Of a DNA stretch of 64,000 nt, positions 8,693 through 17,499 are shown piece after piece. The position numbers and the translations under genes are program-made. Below the pieces are notes generated by a model, which was given only the letters and a program-made list of their open reading frames with translations, was not told where the DNA came from and did no database searches. How positions within the stretch are numbered: position 1 is the stretch's first letter; the number at the start of each line of letters is the position of its first letter. The DNA is from RUG14300 sp964391805 (lineage in GTDB: Bacteria > Bacillota > Clostridia > Christensenellales > CAG-1252), in the NCBI GenBank assembly GCA_964391805.1, contig CAYMNK010000003.1:62001-126000 (forward strand), written 5' to 3'.

Positions 8693-10000
8693 TTAGAGAA
8701 GATTCTTTCTGCTTCCGAGGTTCTTCATAGCGAGTTGAGCCTCTAATGTTCTATTGAACTCGAGTGCTACGCTTACTACGATCAACATACCGGTTGCGGA
8801 GAAGGCGTTAACCAATTGACTGCTGTCACTCAATATCGCACTGAACACTAAGCTCGGAATGAGTGATAATATTGCAAGGAAGATAGCGCCGAAGAACGTA
8901 ATACGATTATTTACACCGTTGAGGAACTCGGCAGTCTTCTTACCCGGGGAAATACCGCGGATAACACCGTCATTCTCTTGAATACGCTTACTGATATCAT
9001 AGGGGTCGAATTGTATCTTCGCATAGAAGAAGGAGAATCCTAAGATAAGTAATGCCATAATTAAACCGTATAACCAAGTACCTACACCGAGATTAGCTGT
9101 CCACCAAATGTAAAAACTGTTATTACCGCTGTTGATCATACTACCGATCAATTGAGGGAACATAAGGAAGGAGCTTGCGAAGATGATAGGCATAACACCG
9201 CCTGCGTTGATCTTGATAGGTATAACGCTATTGTTTACCATGTAACTTCTGTTACCTCTTTGCTTATTACCGTAGATAACCTCGATGCGTCTTTCGGACA
9301 TATCGATGAATACGATGAATAAGAAAACAATAAGTACAACAAGTAAGTATAATAACAATCTCCAAATGTTAGTAACATCGTTAGAGATGATTCCGATTTC
9401 AGAAATGATACCTGTAAAGAATCCGGAAAGAATACCTACGAAGATTATCAAGGAAGTACCGTTGCCGATACCGTACTCTGTAATTCTATCGGATAACCAC
9501 ATAACGATACAGCTACCTGCGGTGAAGTACAAAATAACGAAGATAACCGTAAATACTTCTGCTACCTTGCTTTCGCTACCGAACATAACCTTGATGTATC
9601 CGCTGTTATTCCAACTGATAACGATACCGATAGCTTGAACGATTGCAAGAAGTATAGTTACATACTTGGTAATTTGTGTGATCTTTTGTCTGCCCTCTTC
9701 GCCCTTCTTGGATAATTCTTCGAGAGGCTTGATGATTAGCGTCAATAATTGCATAATAATCGACGCGTTGATATACGGAACGATACCTAATGAAAACAAT
9801 GTACCATTAGCCAGTGAACCACCGGTAATAGTGGATAGAATTGACCAAAATTCGTTGTCCAAGTCTCCCATCAATGACGGATTTAGACCGGGGGTCGGAA
9901 TGAAGCAACCTATTCTGTAAATTAACAGAATAAGAAGCGTCATAAGCATTTTATTTCTTATATCCTTCGTTTTGAAGGCATCCTTCAGATTTTTAAACAT
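8693..10000 (-). CDS. secY: Protein translocase channel subunit SecY
   Basis: SecY forms the membrane channel for protein export. Ten hydrophobic segments are spread over 435 residues. The N-terminal IRNKMLMTLLILLIYRIGCFIPTPG block, the plug-region sequence and the cytosolic loop with GGVMPIIFASSFLMFP and NRITFFGA match the family. It follows rplO by one base, so its ribosome binding site lies inside the end of rplO. It is the only membrane gene in the ribosomal block. Confidence 0.97.
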   Translation of the reverse strand: MFKNLKDAFKTKDIRNKMLMTLLILLIYRIGCFIPTPGLNPSLMGDLDNEFWSILSTITGGSLANGTLFSLGIVPYINASIIMQLLTLIIKPLEELSKKGEEGRQKITQITKYVTILLAIVQAIGIVISWNNSGYIKVMFGSESKVAEVFTVIFVILYFTAGSCIVMWLSDRITEYGIGNGTSLIIFVGILSGFFTGIISEIGIISNDVTNIWRLLLYLLVVLIVFLFIVFIDMSERRIEVIYGNKQRGNRSYMVNNSVIPIKINAGGVMPIIFASSFLMFPQLIGSMINSGNNSFYIWWTANLGVGTWLYGLIMALLILGFSFFYAKIQFDPYDISKRIQENDGVIRGISPGKKTAEFLNGVNNRITFFGAIFLAILSLIPSLVFSAILSDSSQLVNAFSATGMLIVVSVALEFNRTLEAQLAMKNLGSRKNLL

Positions 10001-10001
10001 A

Positions 10002-10448
10002 TTAGAGTACCTCTACGACTCCACCTGCAGCTTTGATAGCTGCTTCAGCGGTTGCGCTGAATTTAGCGGCTTTTACTGTTAACGCTTTATCTAATGTACC
10101 GTTGCCCAAAACCTTGAGTCCGTAAGGAGCTACCTTGGTAACGTATCCTACTGCAACTAAGCTCTCGGCGTCAACTACTTGACCGTTTTCGAACAACTCG
10201 TTAAGTTTATCGATGTTTACAACAGTGTACTCTTTCTTGAATATATTCGTAAATCCGCGTTTCGGGATCTTACGAGTTAAAGGCATTTGACCGCCTTCGA
10301 ATCCGGGACGAACACCACCGCCACTACGAGCCCATTGACCCTTGTGACCTTTGGTAGAAGTCTTACCGTGACCGGAACCGATACCGCGACCTAATCTCTT
10401 GGAAGATTTCTTTTCGCCTACTTGAGGTTGTAAATCGTTAATTCTCAT
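10002..10448 (-). CDS. rplO: 50S ribosomal protein L15
   Basis: L15 is a late-assembly protein of the large subunit. The N-terminal half is Gly/Lys/Arg-rich (KRLGRGIGSGHGKTSTKGHKG) and inserts into rRNA; the C-terminal half has VVNIDKLNELF and ends in AGGVVEVL. Length 148 is typical. It is the usual partner upstream of secY. Confidence 0.98.
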   Translation of the reverse strand: MRINDLQPQVGEKKSSKRLGRGIGSGHGKTSTKGHKGQWARSGGGVRPGFEGGQMPLTRKIPKRGFTNIFKKEYTVVNIDKLNELFENGQVVDAESLVAVGYVTKVAPYGLKVLGNGTLDKALTVKAAKFSATAEAAIKAAGGVVEVL

Positions 10449-10458
10449 ATCTTCCTCC

Positions 10459-10644
10459 TTATTCTTCTACGTTTTCTACCTTAACAAGGTGAGAAACGAC
10501 TTTAATCATACCGCGAACTACGGGACCGTCTTCGTGAATGGCACTCGAACCAACCTTCTTTAATCCTAAAGCGGCAACGTTCTTTTTTTGCTTTTCCAAT
10601 CCGCAGATTGTGCTCTTTACTAAAGTAACTTTAATCTTAGCCAT
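10459..10644 (-). CDS. rpmD: 50S ribosomal protein L30
   Basis: A 61-residue bacterial-type L30: KIKVTLVKSTICG strand, the ALGLKKVGSSAIHEDGP turn, then the VSHLVKVE end. It packs on domain II of 23S rRNA. It lies between rpsE and rplO with ten-base gaps, as in Firmicutes. Confidence 0.96.
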   Translation of the reverse strand: MAKIKVTLVKSTICGLEKQKKNVAALGLKKVGSSAIHEDGPVVRGMIKVVSHLVKVENVEE

Positions 10645-10655
10645 AGTTCTTCTCC

Positions 10656-11192
10656 TTATTTATCTTCGGGTTTAACAGACAATGCGGTAACTTCTTCTAC
10701 GGTCTTTCCGCGTAATGCAGCGATTTGTTCTGCAGTACGAAGTCTCATCAAACCGTTCAAAGTAGCTCTTGCGTTGTTGATAGGATTGTTAGAACCTAAA
10801 GACTTTGCATTGATATCTTTGATTCCCGATAACTCTAATACGATACGAGCAGGACCACCTGCGATAACACCGGTACCTTCGGCAGCGGGCATTAATAATA
10901 CTCTTGCACTACCATATTCACCGACGATCTCGTGAGGTATTGTTGTACCGACCATCGGAACGTTGATCATATCGCGTCTTGCAGCATTTTCAGCTTTGGT
11001 GATAGCTTCGGTAGCTTCAACTGCCTTACCTTGACCTAAACCGACTCTGCCTTTCTTATCGCCAACTGCTACGAGAGCAGCTTGACGCATATTCTTACCG
11101 CCCTTAACAACCTTGGTTACGCGGTTCATCGATATGGTAACTTTTTCGATATCGTCTCTTTCTATTTTTTGAAATTTATCTTGTCTTGCCAT
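10656..11192 (-). CDS. rpsE: 30S ribosomal protein S5
   Basis: S5 contributes to decoding accuracy. The N-terminal double-stranded RNA-binding-like domain (VTKVVKGGKNMRQAALVAVGD) and the C-terminal domain (AEGTGVIAGGPARIVLELSGI, SLGSNNPINNARATL) are intact. Length 178 is slightly above the usual 165-170 because of the tail. Position between rplR and rpmD is standard. Confidence 0.97.
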   Translation of the reverse strand: MARQDKFQKIERDDIEKVTISMNRVTKVVKGGKNMRQAALVAVGDKKGRVGLGQGKAVEATEAITKAENAARRDMINVPMVGTTIPHEIVGEYGSARVLLMPAAEGTGVIAGGPARIVLELSGIKDINAKSLGSNNPINNARATLNGLMRLRTAEQIAALRGKTVEEVTALSVKPEDK

Positions 11193-11207
11193 TGTGTTTA
11201 CCTCCGA

Positions 11208-11603
11208 TTAGAAATCAAGACCGCCTTCTCTTGCGCCCTCAGCGAGACTTTGAACACGACCGGTATAAATATAACCGCCACGATCAAATACAACTTGTTT
11301 GATACCAAGTGCTAAAGCCTTTTGAGCGATCGCCTTACCAACGACCTTTGCGGATTCGGATTTATTCATATCCTTGATTTGCTCTGCAATTTCGGGTTCA
11401 ACGGTGCTTGCAGCACAAAGTGTCTTGGCTTGAATAGCTTCGTCCTTGTTGATTCTCTTGAAGTCAACGATGATTTGAGCGTAGATGTGCTTTTCGCTAC
11501 GATATACGCAGAGACGAGGTCTCTCATCGCTTCCGGAGATATGGTTTCTGATTCTCTTATGTCTTTTAATCCTTTCGGCCTTTTTATCAATTTTACTAAT
11601 CAT
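11208..11603 (-). CDS. rplR: 50S ribosomal protein L18
   Basis: L18 binds 5S rRNA and links it to the large subunit. The motif RPRLCVYRSEKHIYAQIIVD and the C-terminal VVFDRGGYIYTGRVQSLAEGAREGGLDF are the family signature. Length 131, slightly long because of an insert around NKDEAIQAKTL. It follows rplF in the spc operon. Confidence 0.97.
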   Translation of the reverse strand: MISKIDKKAERIKRHKRIRNHISGSDERPRLCVYRSEKHIYAQIIVDFKRINKDEAIQAKTLCAASTVEPEIAEQIKDMNKSESAKVVGKAIAQKALALGIKQVVFDRGGYIYTGRVQSLAEGAREGGLDF

Positions 11604-11615
11604 TTTCTATTCTCC

Positions 11616-12158
11616 TTACTTACCGGCTGTCTTACCTTCTTTCTTTACAAGAACTTCGTCTTTATACTTGATTCCGTAAAGATGGTACGGATCGGGAACT
11701 CTGATAGCCTTGATATCGGCTGCGGCTTGTCCAACTTTTTCCTTATCGATACCGCTAACGGTTAATTCTGTAGCGGAGGTGACTTGGATGGTAACACCTG
11801 CGGGTGCCTTGTAAACCTTGTCGTTGGCATAACCGACAGATAAGATAACGCCGTCGGGTCCGTTTTGAGTGCACTTAAAGCTTACGCCGTTAACTACTAA
11901 TTCTTTCTTGTAGCCTTGGGTAACACCAATAATCATATTGTTGATAAGCACTCTGGTTAAACCGTGTAAAGCCTTAACTGCTTTTGCATCATTGGGACGG
12001 GTAACGATAACGTGTCCGTCCTTGATTTCGATACCCATTCTGGAATCGAAAGATCTGGTCAATGTTCCTAAGCTACCTTTAACGGTTACTACATTGTTTT
12101 CATTGGTAACAGTAACACCTGCGGGGATTGCTATGGGTAATCTTCCTATTCTCGACAT
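11616..12158 (-). CDS. rplF: 50S ribosomal protein L6
   Basis: L6 lies near the factor-binding site of the large subunit. It starts MSRIGRLPIAIPAGV and has the signature PDPYHLYGIKYKDE near the end, which is the L6 9-kDa-fold motif. Length 180 is normal. It sits between rpsH and rplR as usual. Confidence 0.98.
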   Translation of the reverse strand: MSRIGRLPIAIPAGVTVTNENNVVTVKGSLGTLTRSFDSRMGIEIKDGHVIVTRPNDAKAVKALHGLTRVLINNMIIGVTQGYKKELVVNGVSFKCTQNGPDGVILSVGYANDKVYKAPAGVTIQVTSATELTVSGIDKEKVGQAAADIKAIRVPDPYHLYGIKYKDEVLVKKEGKTAGK

Positions 12159-12168
12159 AACGCACCTC

Positions 12169-12570
12169 CTACCAAATGTAAGCCATTACTTCGCCGCCGA
12201 TGTTTAATCCGCGAGCGTGTTTATCGGTCATGATACCTTTGCTTGTAGAAATGATAGCGATACCTAAGCCACCCAAAACTTTGGGTAAATCTTCGCAGTT
12301 AGCGTAGATTCTAAGACCGGGTTTACTAACTCTCTTCAAACCTGTGATAACATTTTGTCCACCGGAAGCATATTTCAACTTAATGCGAATAACTCCCGAA
12401 TAATCTTCTTTGCCAACCAATTCATAACCTGCGATGTAGCCTTCTTCCTTGAGTATCTCTGCGATAGCAATTTTAACTTTGCTACGAGGAATATCAACGG
12501 TTTCGTGCTTAGCGGTTAAAGCGTTTCTAATTCTGGTAAGCATATCAGCAACTGGATCGTTTACTAACAT
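12169..12570 (-). CDS. rpsH: 30S ribosomal protein S8
   Basis: S8 binds helix 21 of 16S rRNA and is the classical translational repressor of spc genes in E. coli. Start MLVNDPVADMLTRIRNA and the C-terminal STSKGIMTDKHARGLNIGGEVMAYIW are diagnostic. Two in-frame ATGs are six bases apart: the GGGAGG site lies only three bases from the first (12576) but nine from the second, so the second (12570) is chosen, giving the usual 133 residues. Confidence 0.96.
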   Translation of the reverse strand: MLVNDPVADMLTRIRNALTAKHETVDIPRSKVKIAIAEILKEEGYIAGYELVGKEDYSGVIRIKLKYASGGQNVITGLKRVSKPGLRIYANCEDLPKVLGGLGIAIISTSKGIMTDKHARGLNIGGEVMAYIW

Positions 12571-12590
12571 TGTCATATACCTCCCTTAAA

Positions 12591-12776
12591 TTACCAACTT
12601 GCTTTCTTGACACCGGGGATTTGTCCCTTGTATGCCAATTCTCTAAAACAAATTCTGCAAATTCCGTACTTTCTTAGTACAGAGTGCGGTCTACCGCAAA
12701 CTGTACAACGAGTATAAGCACGAGTTGAGAATTTCGGTTCTTGTTTTTGTTTATTCTTCAATGAAGTTTTTGCCAT
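12591..12776 (-). CDS. rpsN: 30S ribosomal protein S14, type Z
   Basis: A 61-residue zinc-binding S14 with CTVCGRPH and CRICFRELAYKGQIPG, i.e. two Cys-x-x-Cys pairs. S14 lies in the head of the 30S subunit. The short zinc form is the usual one in Firmicutes. It lies between rplE and rpsH in the spc operon. Confidence 0.97.
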   Translation of the reverse strand: MAKTSLKNKQKQEPKFSTRAYTRCTVCGRPHSVLRKYGICRICFRELAYKGQIPGVKKASW

Positions 12777-12790
12777 GTGTCCACCTCCGA

Positions 12791-13414
12791 TTAGTTACGA
12801 GCAAAGGGTACTCCCATGAGAGCCAAAAGTTCTTTAGCTTCTTCATCGGTGTTTGCCGTGGTAACGATACAAATATCCATACCTCTGGTCTTTTCTACTT
12901 GATCGTAAGAAATTTCAGGGAAGATAAGTTGTTCTTTAACACCCATTGAATAGTTGCCTCTTCCGTCAAAAGACTTGTTGGATACGCCCTTGAAGTCTCT
13001 AACACGGGGAAGAACGATACTGATGAGTTTATCTAAGAAGTCATACATTCTAACCGAACGTAAGGTAACCTTAGCACCAACATTCATTCCTTCTCTAACC
13101 TTGAAGTTCGCAACGCTCTTGGTAGCCTTGGTGATAACGGGCTTTTGACCGGAGATTTGTTCCATCTCTTGTACTGCGAGTTGGAAGCTCTTAGCGTTAT
13201 CCTTGCAGTCACCTAAACCGCGGTTGAGAACGATTTTCTCGATTCTGGGAACCTGGTGAATATTCTTATAACCAAACTTTGCGATCATTTGAGGAACGAC
13301 AACAGTTTGATAATGTGTCTTTAATCTGTATTCGCGGTTGTCGCCGGCTTTGATTTCAACAGCAACGTTCTTATTAGCGGTTGCTTGTTTCTTTTCTTCA
13401 TTCTTTTTAGCCAT
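12791..13414 (-). CDS. rplE: 50S ribosomal protein L5, with N-terminal extension
   Basis: L5 binds 5S rRNA and forms a bridge to S13. The core begins near residue 30 (RLKTHYQTVVVPQMIAKFGYKN), followed by VPRIEKIVLNRGLGD and the C-terminal ISYDQVEKTRGMDICIVTTA block. The first about 28 residues are Lys/Glu/Ala-rich and not present in most L5 proteins; no later ATG would restore the usual length, and the AGGTATCTAA-type site fits the long start. 207 residues in all. Confidence 0.96.
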   Translation of the reverse strand: MAKKNEEKKQATANKNVAVEIKAGDNREYRLKTHYQTVVVPQMIAKFGYKNIHQVPRIEKIVLNRGLGDCKDNAKSFQLAVQEMEQISGQKPVITKATKSVANFKVREGMNVGAKVTLRSVRMYDFLDKLISIVLPRVRDFKGVSNKSFDGRGNYSMGVKEQLIFPEISYDQVEKTRGMDICIVTTANTDEEAKELLALMGVPFARN

Positions 13415-13429
13415 TTAGATACCTCCGAA

Positions 13430-13843
13430 TTATTCAGCGTCGTTAGCGTCATTCGCTACTTCGTCTGCTTTCTTTTTAGCGGTAGAAGCCTTCTTAGCCT
13501 TCTTAACCGTTGATTTAGCCTTTGCCTTACTTGCATCGATATTGCCGTGGCACTTCTTGCAGTAACGAGCTTTCTTACCGTTTTCGTCGAGTTTGTGCTC
13601 GATACGGGTTGCTACATTACATAAGGGGCAAATTACCATTGCGTTAGAAGCGTCGATAGGAGCAGGTTCGGAAACGATTCCGCTCTTTTCGTTAGCCTTA
13701 CGAGCACGTTGGTGCTTGTTAACTACGTTAACGCCTTCTACTACGATTCTGTTGGCAGAGGGTACTGTCGATAAAACAACGCCGTGTGCGCCTTTATCTT
13801 TACCTGCGAGAATTAATACTGCATCGCCTTTCTTAATTTCCAT
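13430..13843 (-). CDS. rplX: 50S ribosomal protein L24, with basic C-terminal tail
   Basis: L24 starts large-subunit assembly. The KOW motif is at the N-terminus (KKGDAVLILAGKDKGAHGVV), and CPLCNVATRI plus the later YCKKCH match the family. The start at 13843 is chosen over the longer frame because GGAGGG lies seven to nine bases before it and MEIKKGDAV is the usual beginning. The last about 30 residues are Lys/Ala repeats followed by an acidic end, an extension beyond the usual 100-105 residues. Confidence 0.96.
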   Translation of the reverse strand: MEIKKGDAVLILAGKDKGAHGVVLSTVPSANRIVVEGVNVVNKHQRARKANEKSGIVSEPAPIDASNAMVICPLCNVATRIEHKLDENGKKARYCKKCHGNIDASKAKAKSTVKKAKKASTAKKKADEVANDANDAE

Positions 13844-13856
13844 ACTTGCCCTCCTA

Positions 13857-14225
13857 TTATAGCACTTCGGGTGCAAGAGAGATTATTTTCATATAATCTT
13901 TATCTCTTAATTCACGAGCAATAGGTCCAAAGATACGTGTGCCCTTGGGTTGCTTTTGTGCATCGATGATAACTGCTGCGTTATCGTCGAAACGGATGTG
14001 TGAACCATCGGGTCTACCGATACCTTTCTTCGTGCGAACGATAACCGCTTTAACAACGTCGCCTTTCTTAACTGTACCGCCGGGGGTAGCAGTCTTAACG
14101 CTTGCGATGATTACGTCGCCGATGTTTCCGAATTTACGGAAGGAACCGCCCATTACTTTTATACATTGAATAACCTTTGCGCCGGTGTTATCGGCTGCGA
14201 TTAAACGTGATTGTGGTTGTATCAT
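13857..14225 (-). CDS. rplN: 50S ribosomal protein L14
   Basis: A 122-residue L14. MIQPQSRLIAADNTGAKVIQCI and GTRIFGPIARELRDKDYMKIISLAPEVL are near-universal. It lies at the subunit interface next to L19. Order rpsQ-rplN-rplX is standard. Confidence 0.98.
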   Translation of the reverse strand: MIQPQSRLIAADNTGAKVIQCIKVMGGSFRKFGNIGDVIIASVKTATPGGTVKKGDVVKAVIVRTKKGIGRPDGSHIRFDDNAAVIIDAQKQPKGTRIFGPIARELRDKDYMKIISLAPEVL

Positions 14226-14239
14226 AATCGGTATTCTCC

Positions 14240-14500
14240 TTACTTAGCCTTTGCGATAATTCTAACGAGTCTCCAATTCTTATCCTTGGACAAACGTCTT
14301 GTTTCGCAGATTTCTACTTCATCACCAACATGACTTTCGTTGTTTTCATCGTGAACTTTGTACGTACGAGTCTCGGAAACAGTCTTCTTGTACAAAGGAT
14401 GCTTATACTTAACTTCGATTGCAACGACAACTGTCTTGTCCATCTTGTCGCTTACAACGATGCCGGTTCTGGTTTTTCTTAAATTTCTTTCAACTGTCAT
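14240..14500 (-). CDS. rpsQ: 30S ribosomal protein S17
   Basis: An 86-residue OB-fold protein that binds the 5' domain of 16S rRNA. The blocks RKTRTGIVVSDKMDKTVVVA and HPLYKKTVSETRTYKVHDE and the CETRRLSKDKNWRLV end are diagnostic. Confidence 0.98.
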   Translation of the reverse strand: MTVERNLRKTRTGIVVSDKMDKTVVVAIEVKYKHPLYKKTVSETRTYKVHDENNESHVGDEVEICETRRLSKDKNWRLVRIIAKAK

Positions 14501-14513
14501 ATTCTACTGCCTC

Positions 14514-14738
14514 CTACTTGCTTTTCTTAGCGGTTGGCTCTTCAGAGATGTTCAATTCGCGTTGACGAAGAATGGTGTTAACGCGAGCAATATCCTTCTT
14601 GCAAGCAACTAAAGCCTGGTTATTTGTTTGTTGACCTGACGCTAATTGGAAGCGGAGATTGAATAATTGACCTTTTAATTTGGCAAGCTCTTGTTGAAGA
14701 TCTGCTGTGCTCATTTTTACATAATTAGAAGCTTTCAT
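14514..14738 (-). CDS. rpmC: 50S ribosomal protein L29
   Basis: A small two-helix protein of 74 residues near the exit tunnel, part of the docking site for the signal recognition particle and trigger factor. LQQELAKLKGQLFNLRFQLASGQ and the KKDIARVNTILRQRE end are diagnostic. It lies between rplP and rpsQ. Confidence 0.97.
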   Translation of the reverse strand: MKASNYVKMSTADLQQELAKLKGQLFNLRFQLASGQQTNNQALVACKKDIARVNTILRQRELNISEEPTAKKSK

Positions 14739-14752
14739 TCTCTATCACCGCC

Positions 14753-15205
14753 TTATTCGTTTTCGCTGTCACACTCTACATTGTTTTGAGCTTCCATTTC
14801 GCTCTTGAGTGCGATCTTACATTTAACGGGGAGCTTGTGAGAAGCTAATCTCAATGCCTCTCTTGCTTCAGCCTCGGGGATTCCTGCCATTTCGAACATT
14901 ACTCTACCGGGCTTAACTACTGCTACCCAATATTCAACCGAACCCTTACCGCTACCCATACGAGTTTCAGCAGGTTTCTTCGTGATCGGCTTATGAGGGA
15001 ATATATCAATCCAGATCTTACCGCCACGTTTTGTGAATTTTGCCATCGCTACACGGGCTGCTTCTATTTGGTTAGAAGTGATCCAACCGCATTCAGCAGC
15101 TACTAAACCGTATTCGCCGTAAGCGATCTTATTACCCTTATTAGCGTTGCCCTTCATTCTGCCACGGGCTTGACGTCTTCTCTTTACTCTTTTAGGCATT
15201 AACAT
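14753..15205 (-). CDS. rplP: 50S ribosomal protein L16
   Basis: L16 lies by the A site and organises tRNA accommodation. The true start is MLMPKRVKRRRQARG at 15205, matching the universal L16 N-terminus; the longer frame would add 17 residues inside rpsC. A GGAGG inside the rpsC end serves it. GRVMFEMAGIPEAEAREALRLASHKLP is the C-terminal signature. A short acidic tail (CDSENE) is extra. Confidence 0.97.
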   Translation of the reverse strand: MLMPKRVKRRRQARGRMKGNANKGNKIAYGEYGLVAAECGWITSNQIEAARVAMAKFTKRGGKIWIDIFPHKPITKKPAETRMGSGKGSVEYWVAVVKPGRVMFEMAGIPEAEAREALRLASHKLPVKCKIALKSEMEAQNNVECDSENE

Positions 15206-15207
15206 AA

Positions 15208-15951
15208 TTAAGCTTTGCCTCCTTTCTTGCCGAATTCTGATCCGTGGAAGATCCATGCCTTAACACCGATCTTACCATATGTTGTGTTTGCTTCCGCAAA
15301 ACCGTAGTCGATTTTAGCTCTCAAGGTTTGAAGAGGTATACTTCCTTGGTGATAGTGCTCGCTACGAGCGATTTCAGCACCGTCTAAACGACCGGAAACC
15401 ATAACCTTGATACCTTCAGCACCTGCCATTTCGGCACGACGCATAGCGGTCTTGATAGCACGACGGAAGGAAACTCTCTTTTCAAGTTGATTAGCAACTT
15501 CTTCAGCAACTAATTGAGCATCTGCGTCAACAGCCTTTACAGCAACGAATTCTACATAGTAGTTATCGTACTTGTGACCGCATTCTTTACAGATCTCAAC
15601 GATTCTGCTTCTGATTGCCTCGGTACCTTGTCCTTCTTTACCGATAAGTAAACCTGCACGACCGGTGAATACTCTAACTTTGATGTAGCTGGAGCAACGA
15701 TCGATACAAATTTTACTGATACGAGGTCTGTCGTCAAACTTTCTTACAGGACGTACTTCGCCTTCTTGAGCGGGAGCTTCAGCCTCATTCTTATTTAAAG
15801 CTTTTGGTTGATATTCGTTCTTGATGAAGTTTCTGATCTTGTTATCCTCGATCAAATATCCACCGAAGTCCTTCTTACCAGCAATCCATTTTGCTTCCCA
15901 ATCTTTATTTACACCAATTCTTAAACCATTAGGATTAACTTTTTGACCCAT
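15208..15951 (-). CDS. rpsC: 30S ribosomal protein S3
   Basis: S3 lines the mRNA entry channel. GQKVNPNGLRIG at the N-terminus, the KH domain (VFTGRAGLLIGKEGQGTE) and the C-terminal GRLDGAEIARSEHYHQGSIPLQTLRA are all present. At 247 residues it contains an insert of about 18 residues (EAEAPAQEGEVRPVR) before the KH domain. Only two bases separate it from rplP. Confidence 0.97.
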   Translation of the reverse strand: MGQKVNPNGLRIGVNKDWEAKWIAGKKDFGGYLIEDNKIRNFIKNEYQPKALNKNEAEAPAQEGEVRPVRKFDDRPRISKICIDRCSSYIKVRVFTGRAGLLIGKEGQGTEAIRSRIVEICKECGHKYDNYYVEFVAVKAVDADAQLVAEEVANQLEKRVSFRRAIKTAMRRAEMAGAEGIKVMVSGRLDGAEIARSEHYHQGSIPLQTLRAKIDYGFAEANTTYGKIGVKAWIFHGSEFGKKGGKA

Positions 15952-15962
15952 AGTTTTTCCTC

Positions 15963-16355
15963 CTATTCAGCAACGATTTCGTCGAGAACGATCGTAATGT
16001 GGCTTGTACGCTTCAAAATACGATAGCAACGACCTTTTGCTCTCGGTCTGATACGCTTAAGCGTAGGACCTTGATCTGCGAAGCATTCTGCAACGTAGAG
16101 ACTGTTTTTATCCATTCCCTTGTTGTTTTCTGCATTAGCTGCTGCCGAATTCAAAAGTTTAATTAATACTTCGCTCGAAGACTTGTTAGTATTCTTAAGG
16201 ATAGCATATGCTTCTACATAGCTCTTACCGCGAATAACGTCAAGTACTTGTCTTACCTTATAAGGGGAGATTCTTATATATTTAGCAACCGCTCTGGGAC
16301 GCTTATCGGCGTTCTCTTGGCGTCTTTGTGCCTTTTCTCTGATTCTTGTAGCCAT
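15963..16355 (-). CDS. rplV: 50S ribosomal protein L22
   Basis: L22 contacts all domains of 23S rRNA and its loop narrows the exit tunnel. The core starts at about residue 20 (AVAKYIRISPYKVRQVLDVIRGK); GPTLKRIRPRAKGRCYRILKRTSHITIVL is the C-terminal signature. The basic N-terminal 18 residues are longer than in most L22 proteins. Length 130. Confidence 0.97.
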   Translation of the reverse strand: MATRIREKAQRRQENADKRPRAVAKYIRISPYKVRQVLDVIRGKSYVEAYAILKNTNKSSSEVLIKLLNSAAANAENNKGMDKNSLYVAECFADQGPTLKRIRPRAKGRCYRILKRTSHITIVLDEIVAE

Positions 16356-16368
16356 TTATATTGACCTC

Positions 16369-16644
16369 CTACTTGTCTGATTTTGCACCGCCGTGACCAC
16401 GGAAGTTTCTTGTGGGAGCGAACTCGCCGAGTTTGCAACCAACCATTTCTTCGGTGATATATACGGGAACGTGCTTCTTACCGTCATGAACAGCGATGGT
16501 ATGTCCGATCATATCGGGGAAGATTGTGGAGCTACGAGACCAAGTTCTGATAGCCTTTTTCTCTGCCTTACCTTCGTTCATTGCGATGATTCTATTTAAT
16601 AGCCTTTCTTCTACATACGGGCCTTTTTTAACTGATCTACTCAT
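16369..16644 (-). CDS. rpsS: 30S ribosomal protein S19
   Basis: A 91-residue protein of the 30S head. MSRSVKKGPYVEERLLNRI, RTWSRSSTIFPDMIGHTIAVHDGK and LGEFAPTRNFRGHGG are diagnostic. It lies between rplB and rplV as in all S10 operons. Confidence 0.98.
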   Translation of the reverse strand: MSRSVKKGPYVEERLLNRIIAMNEGKAEKKAIRTWSRSSTIFPDMIGHTIAVHDGKKHVPVYITEEMVGCKLGEFAPTRNFRGHGGAKSDK

Positions 16645-16660
16645 TGTCTACGCCTCCTAA

Positions 16661-17485
16661 CTAGTTAATGCGCTTGATAATCATCTTATCGGAAGCCTTC
16701 TTCTTACGAGTCTTGTAACCCAAAGCAGGTTTACCCCAAGGAGTTACAGGAGAAGGCATACCTATCGGGCTCTTGCCCTCGCCACCGCCGTGAGGGTGAT
16801 CGCAGGGGTTCATAACAACGCCTCTTACTGTAGGACGTACGCCCATGTGACGCTTTCTTCCGGCTTTACCGAGAGAAACGATTTCGTTTTCGATATTTCC
16901 GACTTGACCGATCGTTGCACGACAGTTGATCTTGATATATCTCATTTCACCGCTGGGCATTCTGATGATAGCGCCCTTAGCTTCCTTAGCCATCAATTGA
17001 GCCGAGATACCAGCTGCACGAGCGATACAACCGCCTCTGCCGGCTTGAAGCTCGATGTTGTGGATAACTGTACCTACAGGGATGTTTGCCAAGGGAAGTG
17101 TGTTACCAACCTTGATATCTGCATCGGGACCGCTCATAACAGTGTCGCCTGCTGTCAAGCCTAAAGGAGCGAGAATATATCTCTTTTCGCCGTCTGCATA
17201 TGCGAGCAATGCGATATTTGCAGTACGGTTAGGATCGTATTCGATACCTACTACTTTAGCGGGGATTCCGTCTTTATTTCTTACGAAATCGATGATTCTG
17301 TATTTTTGTCTATTACCGCCACCGATGTGTCTAACGGTGATTCTGCCGTTTACGTTACGGCCACCGGACTTATTCTTGGAACGGATCAAGCTCCTTTCGG
17401 GCGTTGTCTTTGTGATTTCGGAGAAATCCGATACCGACATAAAACGACGAGCCGCGCTTGTTGGTTTATATTTCTTTAATGCCAT
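16661..17485 (-). CDS. rplB: 50S ribosomal protein L2
   Basis: L2 supports the peptidyl-transferase centre. SGGRNVNGRITVRHIGGGNRQ in the N-terminal half and the C-terminal GVVMNPCDHPHGGGEGKSPIG with its conserved His are intact. Length 274 is normal. Confidence 0.98.
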   Translation of the reverse strand: MALKKYKPTSAARRFMSVSDFSEITKTTPERSLIRSKNKSGGRNVNGRITVRHIGGGNRQKYRIIDFVRNKDGIPAKVVGIEYDPNRTANIALLAYADGEKRYILAPLGLTAGDTVMSGPDADIKVGNTLPLANIPVGTVIHNIELQAGRGGCIARAAGISAQLMAKEAKGAIIRMPSGEMRYIKINCRATIGQVGNIENEIVSLGKAGRKRHMGVRPTVRGVVMNPCDHPHGGGEGKSPIGMPSPVTPWGKPALGYKTRKKKASDKMIIKRIN

Positions 17486-17499
17486 TAGTCTACCTCCGA